Shown in pieces: positions 39,659 through 47,527 of a stretch of DNA of 64,000 bases; the first letter of the stretch is position 1; the number at the start of each line of letters is the position of its first letter. The stretch lies in the IMG/VR virus record IMGVR_UViG_3300009370_001221, positions 1-64,000 of that record. One strand, written 5' to 3'. A program made the translations under genes and the position numbers. The notes below the pieces were generated by a model. The model saw nothing but the letters and a program-made list of their open reading frames with translations. It made no database searches and was not told where the DNA came from. This DNA comes from a virus.

Positions 39659-41017
39659 TTAACCTCTACGTGTGGCTGGATTATCCACTGTAAAAGAAGT
39701 ATCACCAATTGAAACCCTTACTGCTGGTTCATACCCAGCACCTGGTTTTGGAAAACGGTATGTTCCACGATTGCCATTTGTAAATCCAGAAAAACTGCCA
39801 GTATCACCACCTACAATAACAGTTGTTTGGGCATATTTGGAAGGCAACAATACAACAAGATTGCCATCACCTTCAGATATTGGTTTCCAAACTGCTCCAG
39901 TTCCCAAAGCACCGAATGAAGTAATCCCTGAAAAAGTTGTAATAGATCCGCCACCGCCACCGCTGCCATGTGTGGTACTACTACCACCAGGATGTTCAGG
40001 AGTGCCAGAATCACCTGGCCGGCCAGCATTACCAGTTTCTGGTTTTCCTGCTGGATTATATGTATTATAATGATCTAAATCTTGTGTTACACCATCTCCT
40101 GTGTTTACTTTACCGGCTTGCAAGGCAAAATCGGACCCCACTTCACTACGTAATAAACCAGTCTGCGTCATGTGTCCAAAAGAAGTATCTAATGCACCAA
40201 TTAGTCCATTAACAACACCCATTACTTGTGCTATAGCAGCTCCTGCCGATGTTTCACTACTTCCACCCACATTAAATGCAGAACCATCACCAATATCAGC
40301 AGTTGCTTTAACTGCTGTATCATTTTTTGTACCGGCGGCCGCGGGACGCATAACTGTTTGCCCAGTACCTTTATTGCCTAAGCCATAAAATTCTATTTTT
40401 GTTTGATGATGTATTGGTTCAATTAATCCTGCAACGGGATGAACTTGTAATCCTGACGGCATGAGAGCCGAAGGATCTGCTGTTTTAGCACCAACTGGTG
40501 CTAGTTGATCTGGCTTGCCAATAACCAAAGTATCATCTATAACCGTTACATGATCAAATACAGTATTATTCCAGTTAAGAACCCATTTAATTTTATTTGT
40601 TGTTGTAGCATCAAACCAATTGCCTGGATGTATTTGATAACCAAACTTTCTAAAATGAGATAATACTGCGTTAATACGTTTATGATTAACAAATATATTT
40701 GGATCTATCTCTTTTATTGCCGCTTGTACTTCTTTCATGGTCATTTCTGTAATACCAGGAATACGTTGAACAGAAGTAAAATCTGTTCGTCCTTTCCACC
40801 CAGCACCGTACATATAAACTTCTTCCAATAACCACCAATCACCATAATTGTAAGCACCGGCCATACCGGCACCGGTAGAAATAACTGTTTTTACTTTGCC
40901 TGCATCAGAAGCATCTTCAATAGCATCATTGATAAACTCAATTTCTGCTTTTACTACTGAATCGCCTAGAATTACTTTGCCGCGCACATCGGCGGCTGAT
41001 TTAGTATGACTTGCCAT
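39659..41017 (-). CDS. Virion structural protein candidate with Gly/Ser-rich linker
   Basis: 452 aa. The N-terminal half is compact alpha/beta; a Gly/Ser-rich linker (HPGGSSTTHGSGGGGGS) leads to a beta-rich C-terminal domain (TTVIVGGDTGSFSGF...RVSIGDTSFTV). This modular layout is typical for phage appendage proteins. TATAAATA ends 5 nt upstream of ATG. Confidence 0.55.
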   Translation of the reverse strand: MASHTKSAADVRGKVILGDSVVKAEIEFINDAIEDASDAGKVKTVISTGAGMAGAYNYGDWWLLEEVYMYGAGWKGRTDFTSVQRIPGITEMTMKEVQAAIKEIDPNIFVNHKRINAVLSHFRKFGYQIHPGNWFDATTTNKIKWVLNWNNTVFDHVTVIDDTLVIGKPDQLAPVGAKTADPSALMPSGLQVHPVAGLIEPIHHQTKIEFYGLGNKGTGQTVMRPAAAGTKNDTAVKATADIGDGSAFNVGGSSETSAGAAIAQVMGVVNGLIGALDTSFGHMTQTGLLRSEVGSDFALQAGKVNTGDGVTQDLDHYNTYNPAGKPETGNAGRPGDSGTPEHPGGSSTTHGSGGGGGSITTFSGITSFGALGTGAVWKPISEGDGNLVVLLPSKYAQTTVIVGGDTGSFSGFTNGNRGTYRFPKPGAGYEPAVRVSIGDTSFTVDNPATRRG

Positions 41018-41022
41018 ACTAT

Positions 41023-41030
41023 TATTTATA
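41023..41030 (-). promoter_or_regulatory. Late promoter TATAAATA 5 nt before ATG
   Basis: Minus exact octamer upstream of 41017; leaderless spacing. Confidence 0.6.
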
Positions 41031-41038
41031 TGGGATTA

Positions 41039-41251
41039 TTATTGGGACTTCTGTTTTATCTTTTCTTTAACTGCTTTATCTACTTCAACTGCGTGATTAG
41101 CAGTTAGTGGGGTTGGGCGTTCTTGTTCTGTGCCGAGAGGACTAAACTTACCGTCAGGACTTTTAATATCAGAATCTACATCTGGGTTGGGATTTATGCC
41201 TGCTTGCGTTAAGACTGTGTCTTTAGGCGCGGTGAATTCTTTTAGTCTCAC
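41039..41251 (-). CDS. Short polar protein, unknown
   Basis: 70 aa, disordered-looking (Pro, Asp, Lys). N-terminus MRLKEF fits the shared N-terminal pattern; possibly packaged in the virion. Overlaps the next gene by 4 nt. Confidence 0.5.
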   Translation of the reverse strand: MRLKEFTAPKDTVLTQAGINPNPDVDSDIKSPDGKFSPLGTEQERPTPLTANHAVEVDKAVKEKIKQKSQ

Positions 41252-41613
41252 CAGCTTATTTCCCAGTAAAAAGTATCGTTAGTTGTGGTGTTTTTCTTTC
41301 TAACAATAGTATATTTTTTACTGGTAAAGTGGGACATTACTTCGCTCATCTGTTCTGTTTTTAATGTGCTAGTAGAAGTACCTTTCCAAACTTTATAATA
41401 AGATTCTCCAGTAGCATCGTTTTTTGTCATTGGACTACCAGTAATTGTTGTGCCTGCGATTGTAACAGTTGTTGTATCTGTTGAAGTGGTTGTTAATGCG
41501 TTAGCTGCAATTGCCGCTAATACACGCAATTCTAATATTGAGATTTCTTGAGCAATTAGACTATTATCTTGTCCACGTTCTCTTGCTAATGTTGCTGTAG
41601 GGAAATATGCCAT
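41248..41613 (-). CDS. Virion structural protein candidate, Thr-rich
   Basis: 121 aa. After a helix (SLIAQEISILELRVLAAIAANAL) comes a Thr-rich beta region (TTTSTDTTTVTIAGTTITGS), the look of small fibre or decoration proteins in marine T4-like phages. Function not assigned. Confidence 0.5.
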   Translation of the reverse strand: MAYFPTATLARERGQDNSLIAQEISILELRVLAAIAANALTTTSTDTTTVTIAGTTITGSPMTKNDATGESYYKVWKGTSTSTLKTEQMSEVMSHFTSKKYTIVRKKNTTTNDTFYWEISW

Positions 41614-42000
41614 TTAAATTCTCTTTTTCATTGCTCGTTTAGCCATGTCATCTACTGTATTCTGACTTGGCTCATCTATATTCTCTGGATCTGAAAAACT
41701 TATTTCTTCTCCTGAATCGGTATTAAGTACAATTTCTTGGTCATTATGATCACGAATTAAATTTTCAAATGCACCTGGATCCATATCTTTTAATTGCAAA
41801 AATGCTTCATAATCCATAGGTATACCTGTTACATTATACACTTCTGCAGACAATACAGAAAAAGGCACTACTGCATCATTTGGATTTGTTGAGGATTCAG
41901 CTGAACTTAATTCATTAACCAAAATAGTAAGCAATGCATCCTGCTGTTCTTTAGCTCCTGAATCTTCAGTAACTTTATTAATGACCTCAACAATTCGCAT
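41614..42000 (-). CDS. Acidic protein, unknown
   Basis: 128 aa, Asp and Glu rich, mostly helical (DALLTILVNELSS; YEAFLQLKDMDPGAFENLI). N-terminus MRIVEVI fits the shared pattern. Lies 1 nt from the next gene, in the minus-strand virion block. Confidence 0.55.
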   Translation of the reverse strand: MRIVEVINKVTEDSGAKEQQDALLTILVNELSSAESSTNPNDAVVPFSVLSAEVYNVTGIPMDYEAFLQLKDMDPGAFENLIRDHNDQEIVLNTDSGEEISFSDPENIDEPSQNTVDDMAKRAMKKRI

Positions 42001-42001
42001 G

Positions 42002-43132
42002 TTACTCGCGCTCTGCTCTGCCTATTTCTTCTTCCGCACCAGCTGCTACATCAGCAGTTTCAAAATCTTCTTCTGGCATTGGTTCTGCATCCATAGGCAC
42101 TTCTTCAACTGGTGCTTCTACACCCATTGCTTGTGGTACTTGCTCTTCACCAGTAAGTATTCTGCTTGCTTGTGAAAGTGTTTCACGTGCTGTGCCATTA
42201 GCTGCAACTAGTTCATCTAATGTTGGAATAACAATGTTAGCATATGCTGTACTAATTTCTGCACCAACTTCATCACGCATTGCATCTAGCAATGGTGGGA
42301 GATCTTCGTTGCGTAATTTACTTAAATCATCAACTGCTTTTTGTACTCTATCTACAACATCTTTTGATGCTAGTAATAGTTCTGCTTGGTCTTCTTGACT
42401 TTCATATAAGCCACGTAATCTATCTGATATTTCTTCTTTACTTTCGTCAACACCCAACTGTTTCCTTGCACGTTTTGTAAGATTATTAAGCATTTGAACG
42501 TTTGCCATTCCACTCATCATAATATCATCTAGCATGTCTATCAATGGAAGAAATGATTTTACAAACATTGCTGGTACTGCTTTACCATCATGGGCCATTT
42601 CAATTGCCCTTTTAGCTCGCATCATATTTGCTGAGCCAACTAATTTACGTAGTGCTACAAATCCTTTTGGATCAAAAACAAAATGTCCTTTATCTTCATC
42701 AAGTTTTTCTTCATCAACCTTTTTATTTTTTTCGTCAACTTGAGCTGCTACTTTTTCCCATTTAGTACCGGCCGGCTTTATTTTCTTACCTGCGCCAAAT
42801 CCACCTTTGCTTGAACCACCTTGGCCTGGAATTGGTTGTGCATCTGCGGCGGCAGTATTTTCTTTGTTAAATTCATTAAGTTTAAGTTCAGCAATGTGCT
42901 TTTCTAAATTTTCTTTGATGAAAATTTTAGCCAAATAAGATTTTGTTTTATGTAAGTTGTGTCTATCTTCTGATAAACGTTGCTTCTGTATTTCTTCGTT
43001 AACAGAAAGTAGTAGTTGTGCTGACTTATCTAAGTCTAGTTTACTAATATCTACTTTCACACCAAACGTATTTTGCATACTATTTGCAAATTGGTTCGCT
43101 GTTTGCGTTGGTTTAATATCAGTTAAATTCAT
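42002..43132 (-). CDS. Helical virion-associated protein candidate
   Basis: 376 aa, long helices separated by an acidic and Gly-rich linker (GQGGSSKGGFGAGKK) near residue 110. The C-terminus is strongly acidic (PMDAEPMPEEDFETADVAAG). Could be a prohead core or scaffold-like protein (inference from composition). Late octamer AATAAATA at 43169-43176. Confidence 0.5.
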   Translation of the reverse strand: MNLTDIKPTQTANQFANSMQNTFGVKVDISKLDLDKSAQLLLSVNEEIQKQRLSEDRHNLHKTKSYLAKIFIKENLEKHIAELKLNEFNKENTAAADAQPIPGQGGSSKGGFGAGKKIKPAGTKWEKVAAQVDEKNKKVDEEKLDEDKGHFVFDPKGFVALRKLVGSANMMRAKRAIEMAHDGKAVPAMFVKSFLPLIDMLDDIMMSGMANVQMLNNLTKRARKQLGVDESKEEISDRLRGLYESQEDQAELLLASKDVVDRVQKAVDDLSKLRNEDLPPLLDAMRDEVGAEISTAYANIVIPTLDELVAANGTARETLSQASRILTGEEQVPQAMGVEAPVEEVPMDAEPMPEEDFETADVAAGAEEEIGRAERE

Positions 43133-43168
43133 AGTTGTGTATCCAAATATTGTAAAATAAGTTATATG

Positions 43169-43176
43169 TATTTATT
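43169..43176 (-). promoter_or_regulatory. Late promoter AATAAATA
   Basis: Minus octamer 36 bp before the start at 43132; predicted leader of about 30 nt. Confidence 0.45.
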
Positions 43177-43657
43177 AAAAAACATGATTAAAATACATCG
43201 TGTTTAATTGTTTTAGAGCATATCTAGCCTTATACATGTATGTTTTCAGTCTATCTTCAAACAAATTGACTTTGAACCAATCTCCTTCATCTGCATATTG
43301 CCTCATTCTTTCCTTTGCAAATTTTAATTTTTCAATGTTTATTGAAAACTGCTCATCCAATTCTTTCACTTCTTTATACAACACACTATTTTGATTATTA
43401 TAAAAAATTGACAGCATAATTGCTGATTTTTTGTGTACAATATCTTTCTCTATTATAGAAAATCCACGATTAAACCCTTTCTTTAAAATATAGCCAGACT
43501 TGTTTTTTTGTATACGAATATCACCTACTTTAATACCTTTGTTTATTTTTTTAACTTTTAAATAATGAAGACGCTTCTCTTTCTTTAACTTATCAATTAA
43601 AGAATCGTATACATCAACGAATTTTTTATCAATTTTTTTCTTTGATTGCTGTTGCAT
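43175..43657 (-). CDS. Lys-rich protein, unknown
   Basis: 160 aa, strongly basic N-terminus (QQQSKKKIDKKFVDVYDSL), helical C-terminal half. Possibly nucleic-acid binding or an internal protein. ATTAAATA ends 5 nt before ATG. Confidence 0.55.
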   Translation of the reverse strand: MQQQSKKKIDKKFVDVYDSLIDKLKKEKRLHYLKVKKINKGIKVGDIRIQKNKSGYILKKGFNRGFSIIEKDIVHKKSAIMLSIFYNNQNSVLYKEVKELDEQFSINIEKLKFAKERMRQYADEGDWFKVNLFEDRLKTYMYKARYALKQLNTMYFNHVF

Positions 43658-43662
43658 AGTAT

Positions 43663-43670
43663 TATTTAAT
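43663..43670 (-). promoter_or_regulatory. Late-type octamer ATTAAATA 5 nt before ATG
   Basis: Minus octamer upstream of 43657. Confidence 0.4.
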
Positions 43671-43699
43671 TATAATTTAATAATTAGATTAATTACTGA

Positions 43700-44536
43700 T
43701 TAAGCATCAAAGGCTGGATTTGGATCGGTACCGTATTTTTTATACCACTCTACTGTGCCATATTTAGGTTTAGATACTTGTGCCACTGGCTCATCTCGCC
43801 GAGGTTCAGGTGCGTCTACACCTTGTGTTTTTTGTTTTGGTATTGGTGTAGCATAGTCTTGTTTTTGTTTGTATAACTCCATTTTATCAATGATATCTTG
43901 TTGATATTGTAATCCAGCATCTCCTTTAGGAGTTGGACCAGCATTATACATTCGTGATGCTTGATCATCTGTTTTTGCACCATATTTTTCTTTTTGTAAT
44001 TTCCAATATACTCCAGCAACTCTTATATTATCTTCAGGATCATGTAAATCTACTTTTCGACCAAGATACTTTTCTACATCTTTTCTTGCTAATTCTCTAA
44101 TTTGTCCTATACCAATTGCAGTACCTTTATCACCTGTAAGTGTTTTTCCAGTTTTATCATCTGTATGATTAAAACTTGATTCTTGATGTAAATGAGCAGC
44201 TAATCTCGCATATGGAATACCAAGTTCTTTTGCAATTTTAGCAATGCGTTCTTTATATATTTTATATGACCTAGGAATTTCTGAAGATTCAGTTAAAGGC
44301 ATTCTAACTTTTATATTAGATTCATTTATTTGGGTATTACGAACAAAAGCAATTTCACCTTCTCTTTTAACACGCTTAAATACAGACTTATTAACCAACC
44401 CATTAGCAGTATGAACTTCTCGTTCTGTTAAATCTTTTTTGTATATCGGCTCATTGGAATAAGAAAGTAAAAACTCACTTTCCACAAGACTAATATAAAC
44501 TAATGCTGTTAAACCTGCTACTTGTGCAAATCTCAT
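43700..44536 (-). CDS. Lytic transglycosylase (SLT type)
   Basis: 278 aa. Residues about 93-215 form the SLT fold: IAKELGIPYARLAAHLHQESSFN with catalytic Glu, GDKGTAIGIGQI, NIRVAGVYWKLQKEKYG, and YNAGPTPKG. The C-terminal 60 aa are low-complexity. The first 20 residues are hydrophobic (FAQVAGLTALVYISLVESEF), either an N-terminal anchor or the shared leader. It cuts peptidoglycan at infection or lysis. The stop overlaps the next start by 4 nt. Confidence 0.85.
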   Translation of the reverse strand: MRFAQVAGLTALVYISLVESEFLLSYSNEPIYKKDLTEREVHTANGLVNKSVFKRVKREGEIAFVRNTQINESNIKVRMPLTESSEIPRSYKIYKERIAKIAKELGIPYARLAAHLHQESSFNHTDDKTGKTLTGDKGTAIGIGQIRELARKDVEKYLGRKVDLHDPEDNIRVAGVYWKLQKEKYGAKTDDQASRMYNAGPTPKGDAGLQYQQDIIDKMELYKQKQDYATPIPKQKTQGVDAPEPRRDEPVAQVSKPKYGTVEWYKKYGTDPNPAFDA

Positions 44537-45051
44537 CGTATGTCCAGTGGAATCCCTTGCCGTTTCATTTTTCTTACAAGTTGTGCCTGCTCTGCTGGAC
44601 TACGCTCTATTTCAAGTGCAATGCCATTAGGACTCATAGTCACAAAATAATCTTTCCAACTTATTATTTTAGGACGTTTTGCTATATTATTTGGATCTGA
44701 AACATATAACCGGCCACTTCTTATTAAATTAGCTTGCGATTGTGCTATCCCTAATTGTAATAATTGTTCATCAGGTGTTATAATATATATTGTAGGATTT
44801 GCAGGCCATGGTTGCTCACGTATAGATATAGGATTACCAATTTGTCCTATTAAACCTAATGCTAATTTTGCTTCATCTGCTTCGGAAGGTTCAGTTGTCA
44901 TTTCACCAGTATCTGGATCAATACGCATATCACGCCCAGTACTATCTAAATCAACAGAAGTATCAACACCAGGTTGACCATGCAATTCAATATCATGTCC
45001 TGATACGCCTTTAATACTTAATGGTGCTTCAAATAATTCTGCTAATTTCAT
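44533..45051 (-). CDS. Protein of unknown function with MKLAELFEAP leader
   Basis: 172 aa. Short beta-rich centre (NPTIYIITPDEQLLQLG; GRLYVSD). No domain recognised. The first residues (MKLAELFEAP) are one of the clearest copies of the shared N-terminal pattern. In the block with the SLT gene. Confidence 0.55.
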   Translation of the reverse strand: MKLAELFEAPLSIKGVSGHDIELHGQPGVDTSVDLDSTGRDMRIDPDTGEMTTEPSEADEAKLALGLIGQIGNPISIREQPWPANPTIYIITPDEQLLQLGIAQSQANLIRSGRLYVSDPNNIAKRPKIISWKDYFVTMSPNGIALEIERSPAEQAQLVRKMKRQGIPLDIR

Positions 45052-45323
45052 CGTTTGCCAGCCTTATTTAATTTTTGTTTCATTATACTTGCTGGATTAG
45101 TTCTTTTTGTTCTCTTTGATTTTCGAGCAATTTTTGCACCAATCTTTGCTTTAAGCATTTTTAATTTAAAACGCTTTTTAATATCTGGTGCCGCAAAACA
45201 CTGTGCTGGCTTCGCAACAATCCTTCCTTTACGTCGGCCAGAAGTACACCGGTACTTACGAACGAGTTTTTTACCCGCCCTATGCCAAGCCATTTTTACT
45301 TCAAAGAGTTCTTCCAAATACAT
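45048..45323 (-). CDS. Highly basic protein, possible DNA-binding internal protein
   Basis: 91 aa, with Lys and Arg throughout (VRKYRCTSGRRKGRIVAKP; KLKMLKAKIGAKIARKSKR). The leader MYLEELFEV fits the shared N-terminal pattern. A packaged DNA-binding protein is a fitting, but untested, role. Late octamer 8 nt upstream. Confidence 0.6.
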   Translation of the reverse strand: MYLEELFEVKMAWHRAGKKLVRKYRCTSGRRKGRIVAKPAQCFAAPDIKKRFKLKMLKAKIGAKIARKSKRTKRTNPASIMKQKLNKAGKR

Positions 45324-45331
45324 TGTATATG

Positions 45332-45339
45332 TATTTATT
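45332..45339 (-). promoter_or_regulatory. Late promoter AATAAATA close to ATG
   Basis: Minus octamer 8 nt before 45323. Confidence 0.45.
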
Positions 45340-45342
45340 GAT

Positions 45343-45591
45343 TTATGCTATAGTTAATAGATAGATGACTGCTGAAAATAGAGCAGTAATGATGGAACCA
45401 CTTAAAATGTACATAGATTTATACTTATTTTTTTCGTTGACTAGTAGATTATGTCTAATTTCATCGAGTTGCTGTTCAATGACCGTTAAACGACTTTCAA
45501 TTCGTTCCATATTCTCCTCCAAGTAACCGTAGCGTTCACTGCAGATTTCTACGTGTGCCTCGAGGCTCTGTTTTTCAATCTCTGATGGCAT
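45343..45591 (-). CDS. Holin-like (XhlA-type) membrane protein
   Basis: 82 aa. A coiled coil (ENMERIESRLTVIEQQLDEI) followed by a single C-terminal membrane segment (MYILSGSIITALFSAVIYLL). XhlA-type lysis proteins have this layout. One gene from the lytic transglycosylase block. An alternative is a generic small membrane protein. Its long leader holds the TAGGC repeat array. Confidence 0.5.
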   Translation of the reverse strand: MPSEIEKQSLEAHVEICSERYGYLEENMERIESRLTVIEQQLDEIRHNLLVNEKNKYKSMYILSGSIITALFSAVIYLLTIA

Positions 45592-45618
45592 AATAATCCT
45601 TTAATGTCATACAAAAAA

Positions 45619-45700
45619 TGCCTACCGCCCGCCCTTTAATTTGTGCCTTTACAAATGCCTATCATTTCGCCTAAAATGAGCCTAAGTCTCTGCCTAGTAC
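45619..45700 (-). repeat. Seven-fold (T)AGGC repeat array in the leader of the holin-like gene
   Basis: On the minus strand AGGC (one GGGC) recurs seven times, with 11-14 nt spacing, GCC/GGC positions near 45692, 45680, 45669, 45657, 45645, 45631 and 45620. It lies between the late octamer 45704-45711 and the ATG at 45591, inside the predicted mRNA leader. Confidence 0.75.
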
Positions 45701-45703
45701 GAG

Positions 45704-45711
45704 TATTTATG
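45704..45711 (-). promoter_or_regulatory. Late promoter CATAAATA
   Basis: Minus octamer; +1 about 45698, giving a leader of about 107 nt for the gene at 45591. Confidence 0.5.
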
Positions 45712-45720
45712 AAGGGTGGG

Positions 45721-46278
45721 TTATAGATTAAAAGGTATTTTTTCGTTTAAAACAAAATATATATTTTTATTACGAGGATTACTAGCATCCCAAATGGGGG
45801 TTTTTAGTTTAATTGATTCTGTTAAATTAGCAATTACAGGAACATTAGTGAAATCATTTATCAGGCCTGATAATAGTTGATCTTCTTGTCCACGCTCGGT
45901 ATAAAGTCCAACTTGCTCTACACTAAAAGAAGTAGACCAAAATATATGTTTTCCTTTATATGAGGAACCAAAATTTAATTGCTTAATATCATCTACTGTA
46001 TATTTCCGTGGAAGTTCAATATACATAGGGTTTCCACGTAAACTAATAGTTTGTATAAATGTTTCACAATTGCTTTGTTGGTTTCTACTTTTATTCCAAG
46101 ACTGTTCATTATTGACTACTTGTTTTGCATCATCAATAAATGCAGAAATGTCTGCTCTGTAAGGTGACACCACGCCTGTTTGTGTAATATCTACTAGGGT
46201 ATATACAGTAATAAACTCACCAACGCCACTTCCAAACTTGCCTTCGCCAGCAATACCATGTGCTCTTTCTTTTGCCAT
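45721..46278 (-). CDS. Virion structural protein candidate
   Basis: 185 aa, beta-rich (FITVYTLVDITQTGVVSPY; PMYIELPRKYTVDDIKQL). No named family. Long enough to be a tail tube or baseplate protein, but nothing confirms it. Located downstream (in transcription) of the strongly expressed gene 46406-46699 but separated by its terminator. Confidence 0.5.
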   Translation of the reverse strand: MAKERAHGIAGEGKFGSGVGEFITVYTLVDITQTGVVSPYRADISAFIDDAKQVVNNEQSWNKSRNQQSNCETFIQTISLRGNPMYIELPRKYTVDDIKQLNFGSSYKGKHIFWSTSFSVEQVGLYTERGQEDQLLSGLINDFTNVPVIANLTESIKLKTPIWDASNPRNKNIYFVLNEKIPFNL

Positions 46279-46318
46279 AACTTACCTATAATATGCTATT
46301 ATAATATTTAGTGTAGGC

Positions 46319-46346
46319 AAAAAAAAGCGGAGCATTTATGCTCCGC
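46319..46346 (-). terminator. Intrinsic terminator
   Basis: Minus strand: stem GCGGAGCAT/ATGCTCCGC (46346-46338 with 46335-46327), 2-nt loop, followed by seven to eight Ts. Placed 59 nt after the stop of the gene at 46406-46699. Confidence 0.85.
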
Positions 46347-46405
46347 TCTTTAAATCTACTAGTCTTTAGAAATTTCTAAAAACTGGGTGATTTTACGCTA
46401 GTATC

Positions 46406-46699
46406 TTATTCAAAGAAACATGCTACAGCTGCCGCTGTTACACCTGTTGCGCCACCATAGTTAGCACCTACTGCTGGGACTGGGCCTTCTACTAGTACGT
46501 GAACAACATCTGTTTCAGCTGTATTAAAACCGCCTGCTGTGTCATCACCAATACCTACAATAGTTGCTGTTGTCTGTATGTGTTGAGAACATTTATCAAG
46601 TTCTGCTTGAGTAATGTTTGTCTTTGATAGTGTGATCAAAGTTACCATTTTGCCTGCATAAACTACGCCGGCTTTTGCGGGGTTTGTTAAACTCGCCAT
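46406..46699 (-). CDS. Small abundant virion protein candidate (decoration type)
   Basis: 97 aa, Ala/Val/Gly/Thr rich (GKMVTLITLSKTNITQAELD; GPVPAVGANYGGATGVTAAAV). It has its own late promoter (GATAAATA, 46751-46758), AAGGAG Shine-Dalgarno and strong terminator, an arrangement expected for a highly expressed structural protein. A capsid-decoration role is inference. Confidence 0.6.
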   Translation of the reverse strand: MASLTNPAKAGVVYAGKMVTLITLSKTNITQAELDKCSQHIQTTATIVGIGDDTAGGFNTAETDVVHVLVEGPVPAVGANYGGATGVTAAAVACFFE

Positions 46700-46750
46700 T
46701 TTAAATCTCCTTTATCTTGTAGTGTGTAAACTAATTTACACCGTTAATAT

Positions 46751-46758
46751 TATTTATC
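46751..46758 (-). promoter_or_regulatory. Late promoter GATAAATA
   Basis: Minus octamer 52 bp before the start at 46699, which has a strong AAGGAGAT Shine-Dalgarno. Confidence 0.55.
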
Positions 46759-46785
46759 CCAAAAATAAGAAATTATTGGCTAATA

Positions 46786-47514
46786 TTAATATTTTTCGTA
46801 ATCATCAGCGTGTCCTTTTAAAGGACCGCCTGTAATTTTTCGAGCAATGCCTTTACCAATAAGGGCACCAGCACCAAACGCAGCCAAAGCACCCCAGGCA
46901 CCACCACCTGCACGAACTTTTTCAGGATTATCAACACCCTTAATCTCATAACCACCCTTACGAACAAATGATTCATATGGACTACGCAAATCACTACGAG
47001 CAGACTTTGCTTTCATTGCTTGTAATAAACGAGTTGCGCCAAGTTTACGTTCACTACCATATAATCTATTCCAATCACTCAATAATCTTCGTGTTGCACT
47101 ATATTGAGAATTGCGAATACCTAAATTTCTTTCAAGAGTCATCAAAAATTGTTTATCAAAGTTTGGATTTACTTTACCACTTGCAACTTGTCGTAAATAA
47201 TTTTTAAATTGCAATGTAGGCATACTCGCTCGTCCCATTGGTCCAATTTTATCCGCATAACGCTCTGGTTGGTTAAGTATAGCAACCCAATTATGCAAAT
47301 CAGTACCAGTAGTACGAATATTGTCGAATCCTGGATACGCTAATGTCTTTTTTGCGTATTCTTGGGCGAATTTCATAGAATTAGGATCATTCCTCATTGC
47401 TTGTAATGATAAAATATTCATAAACACCGATTCTGCTACTTCTTCTGCAGACATGTTTATTTGTTTAGAATTACGCAATGCTTTTGATTCAAAAATATTT
47501 TTAATAAATTCCAT
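46786..47514 (-). CDS. Protein with N-terminal FIKNIFES leader, unknown
   Basis: 242 aa, mostly helical, with a Gly/Ala-rich hydrophobic C-terminus (GGGAWGALAAFGAGALIGKG) that may be membrane active, and leader MEFIKNIFES matching the shared pattern. GTAAATA-type late element 5 nt before ATG. Could be an internal virion protein with membrane activity. Confidence 0.5.
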   Translation of the reverse strand: MEFIKNIFESKALRNSKQINMSAEEVAESVFMNILSLQAMRNDPNSMKFAQEYAKKTLAYPGFDNIRTTGTDLHNWVAILNQPERYADKIGPMGRASMPTLQFKNYLRQVASGKVNPNFDKQFLMTLERNLGIRNSQYSATRRLLSDWNRLYGSERKLGATRLLQAMKAKSARSDLRSPYESFVRKGGYEIKGVDNPEKVRAGGGAWGALAAFGAGALIGKGIARKITGGPLKGHADDYEKY

Positions 47515-47519
47515 AATAC

Positions 47520-47527
47520 TATTTACC
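47520..47527 (-). promoter_or_regulatory. Late-type octamer GGTAAATA 5 nt before ATG
   Basis: Minus octamer overlapping the stop of the upstream gene, 5 nt from the start at 47514. Confidence 0.35.

Noticed and set aside
39672-40388. Plus-strand frames opposite the 452-aa virion protein gene
   Set aside because: Pro/Val-rich shadows of the real minus-strand gene, lacking start signals.
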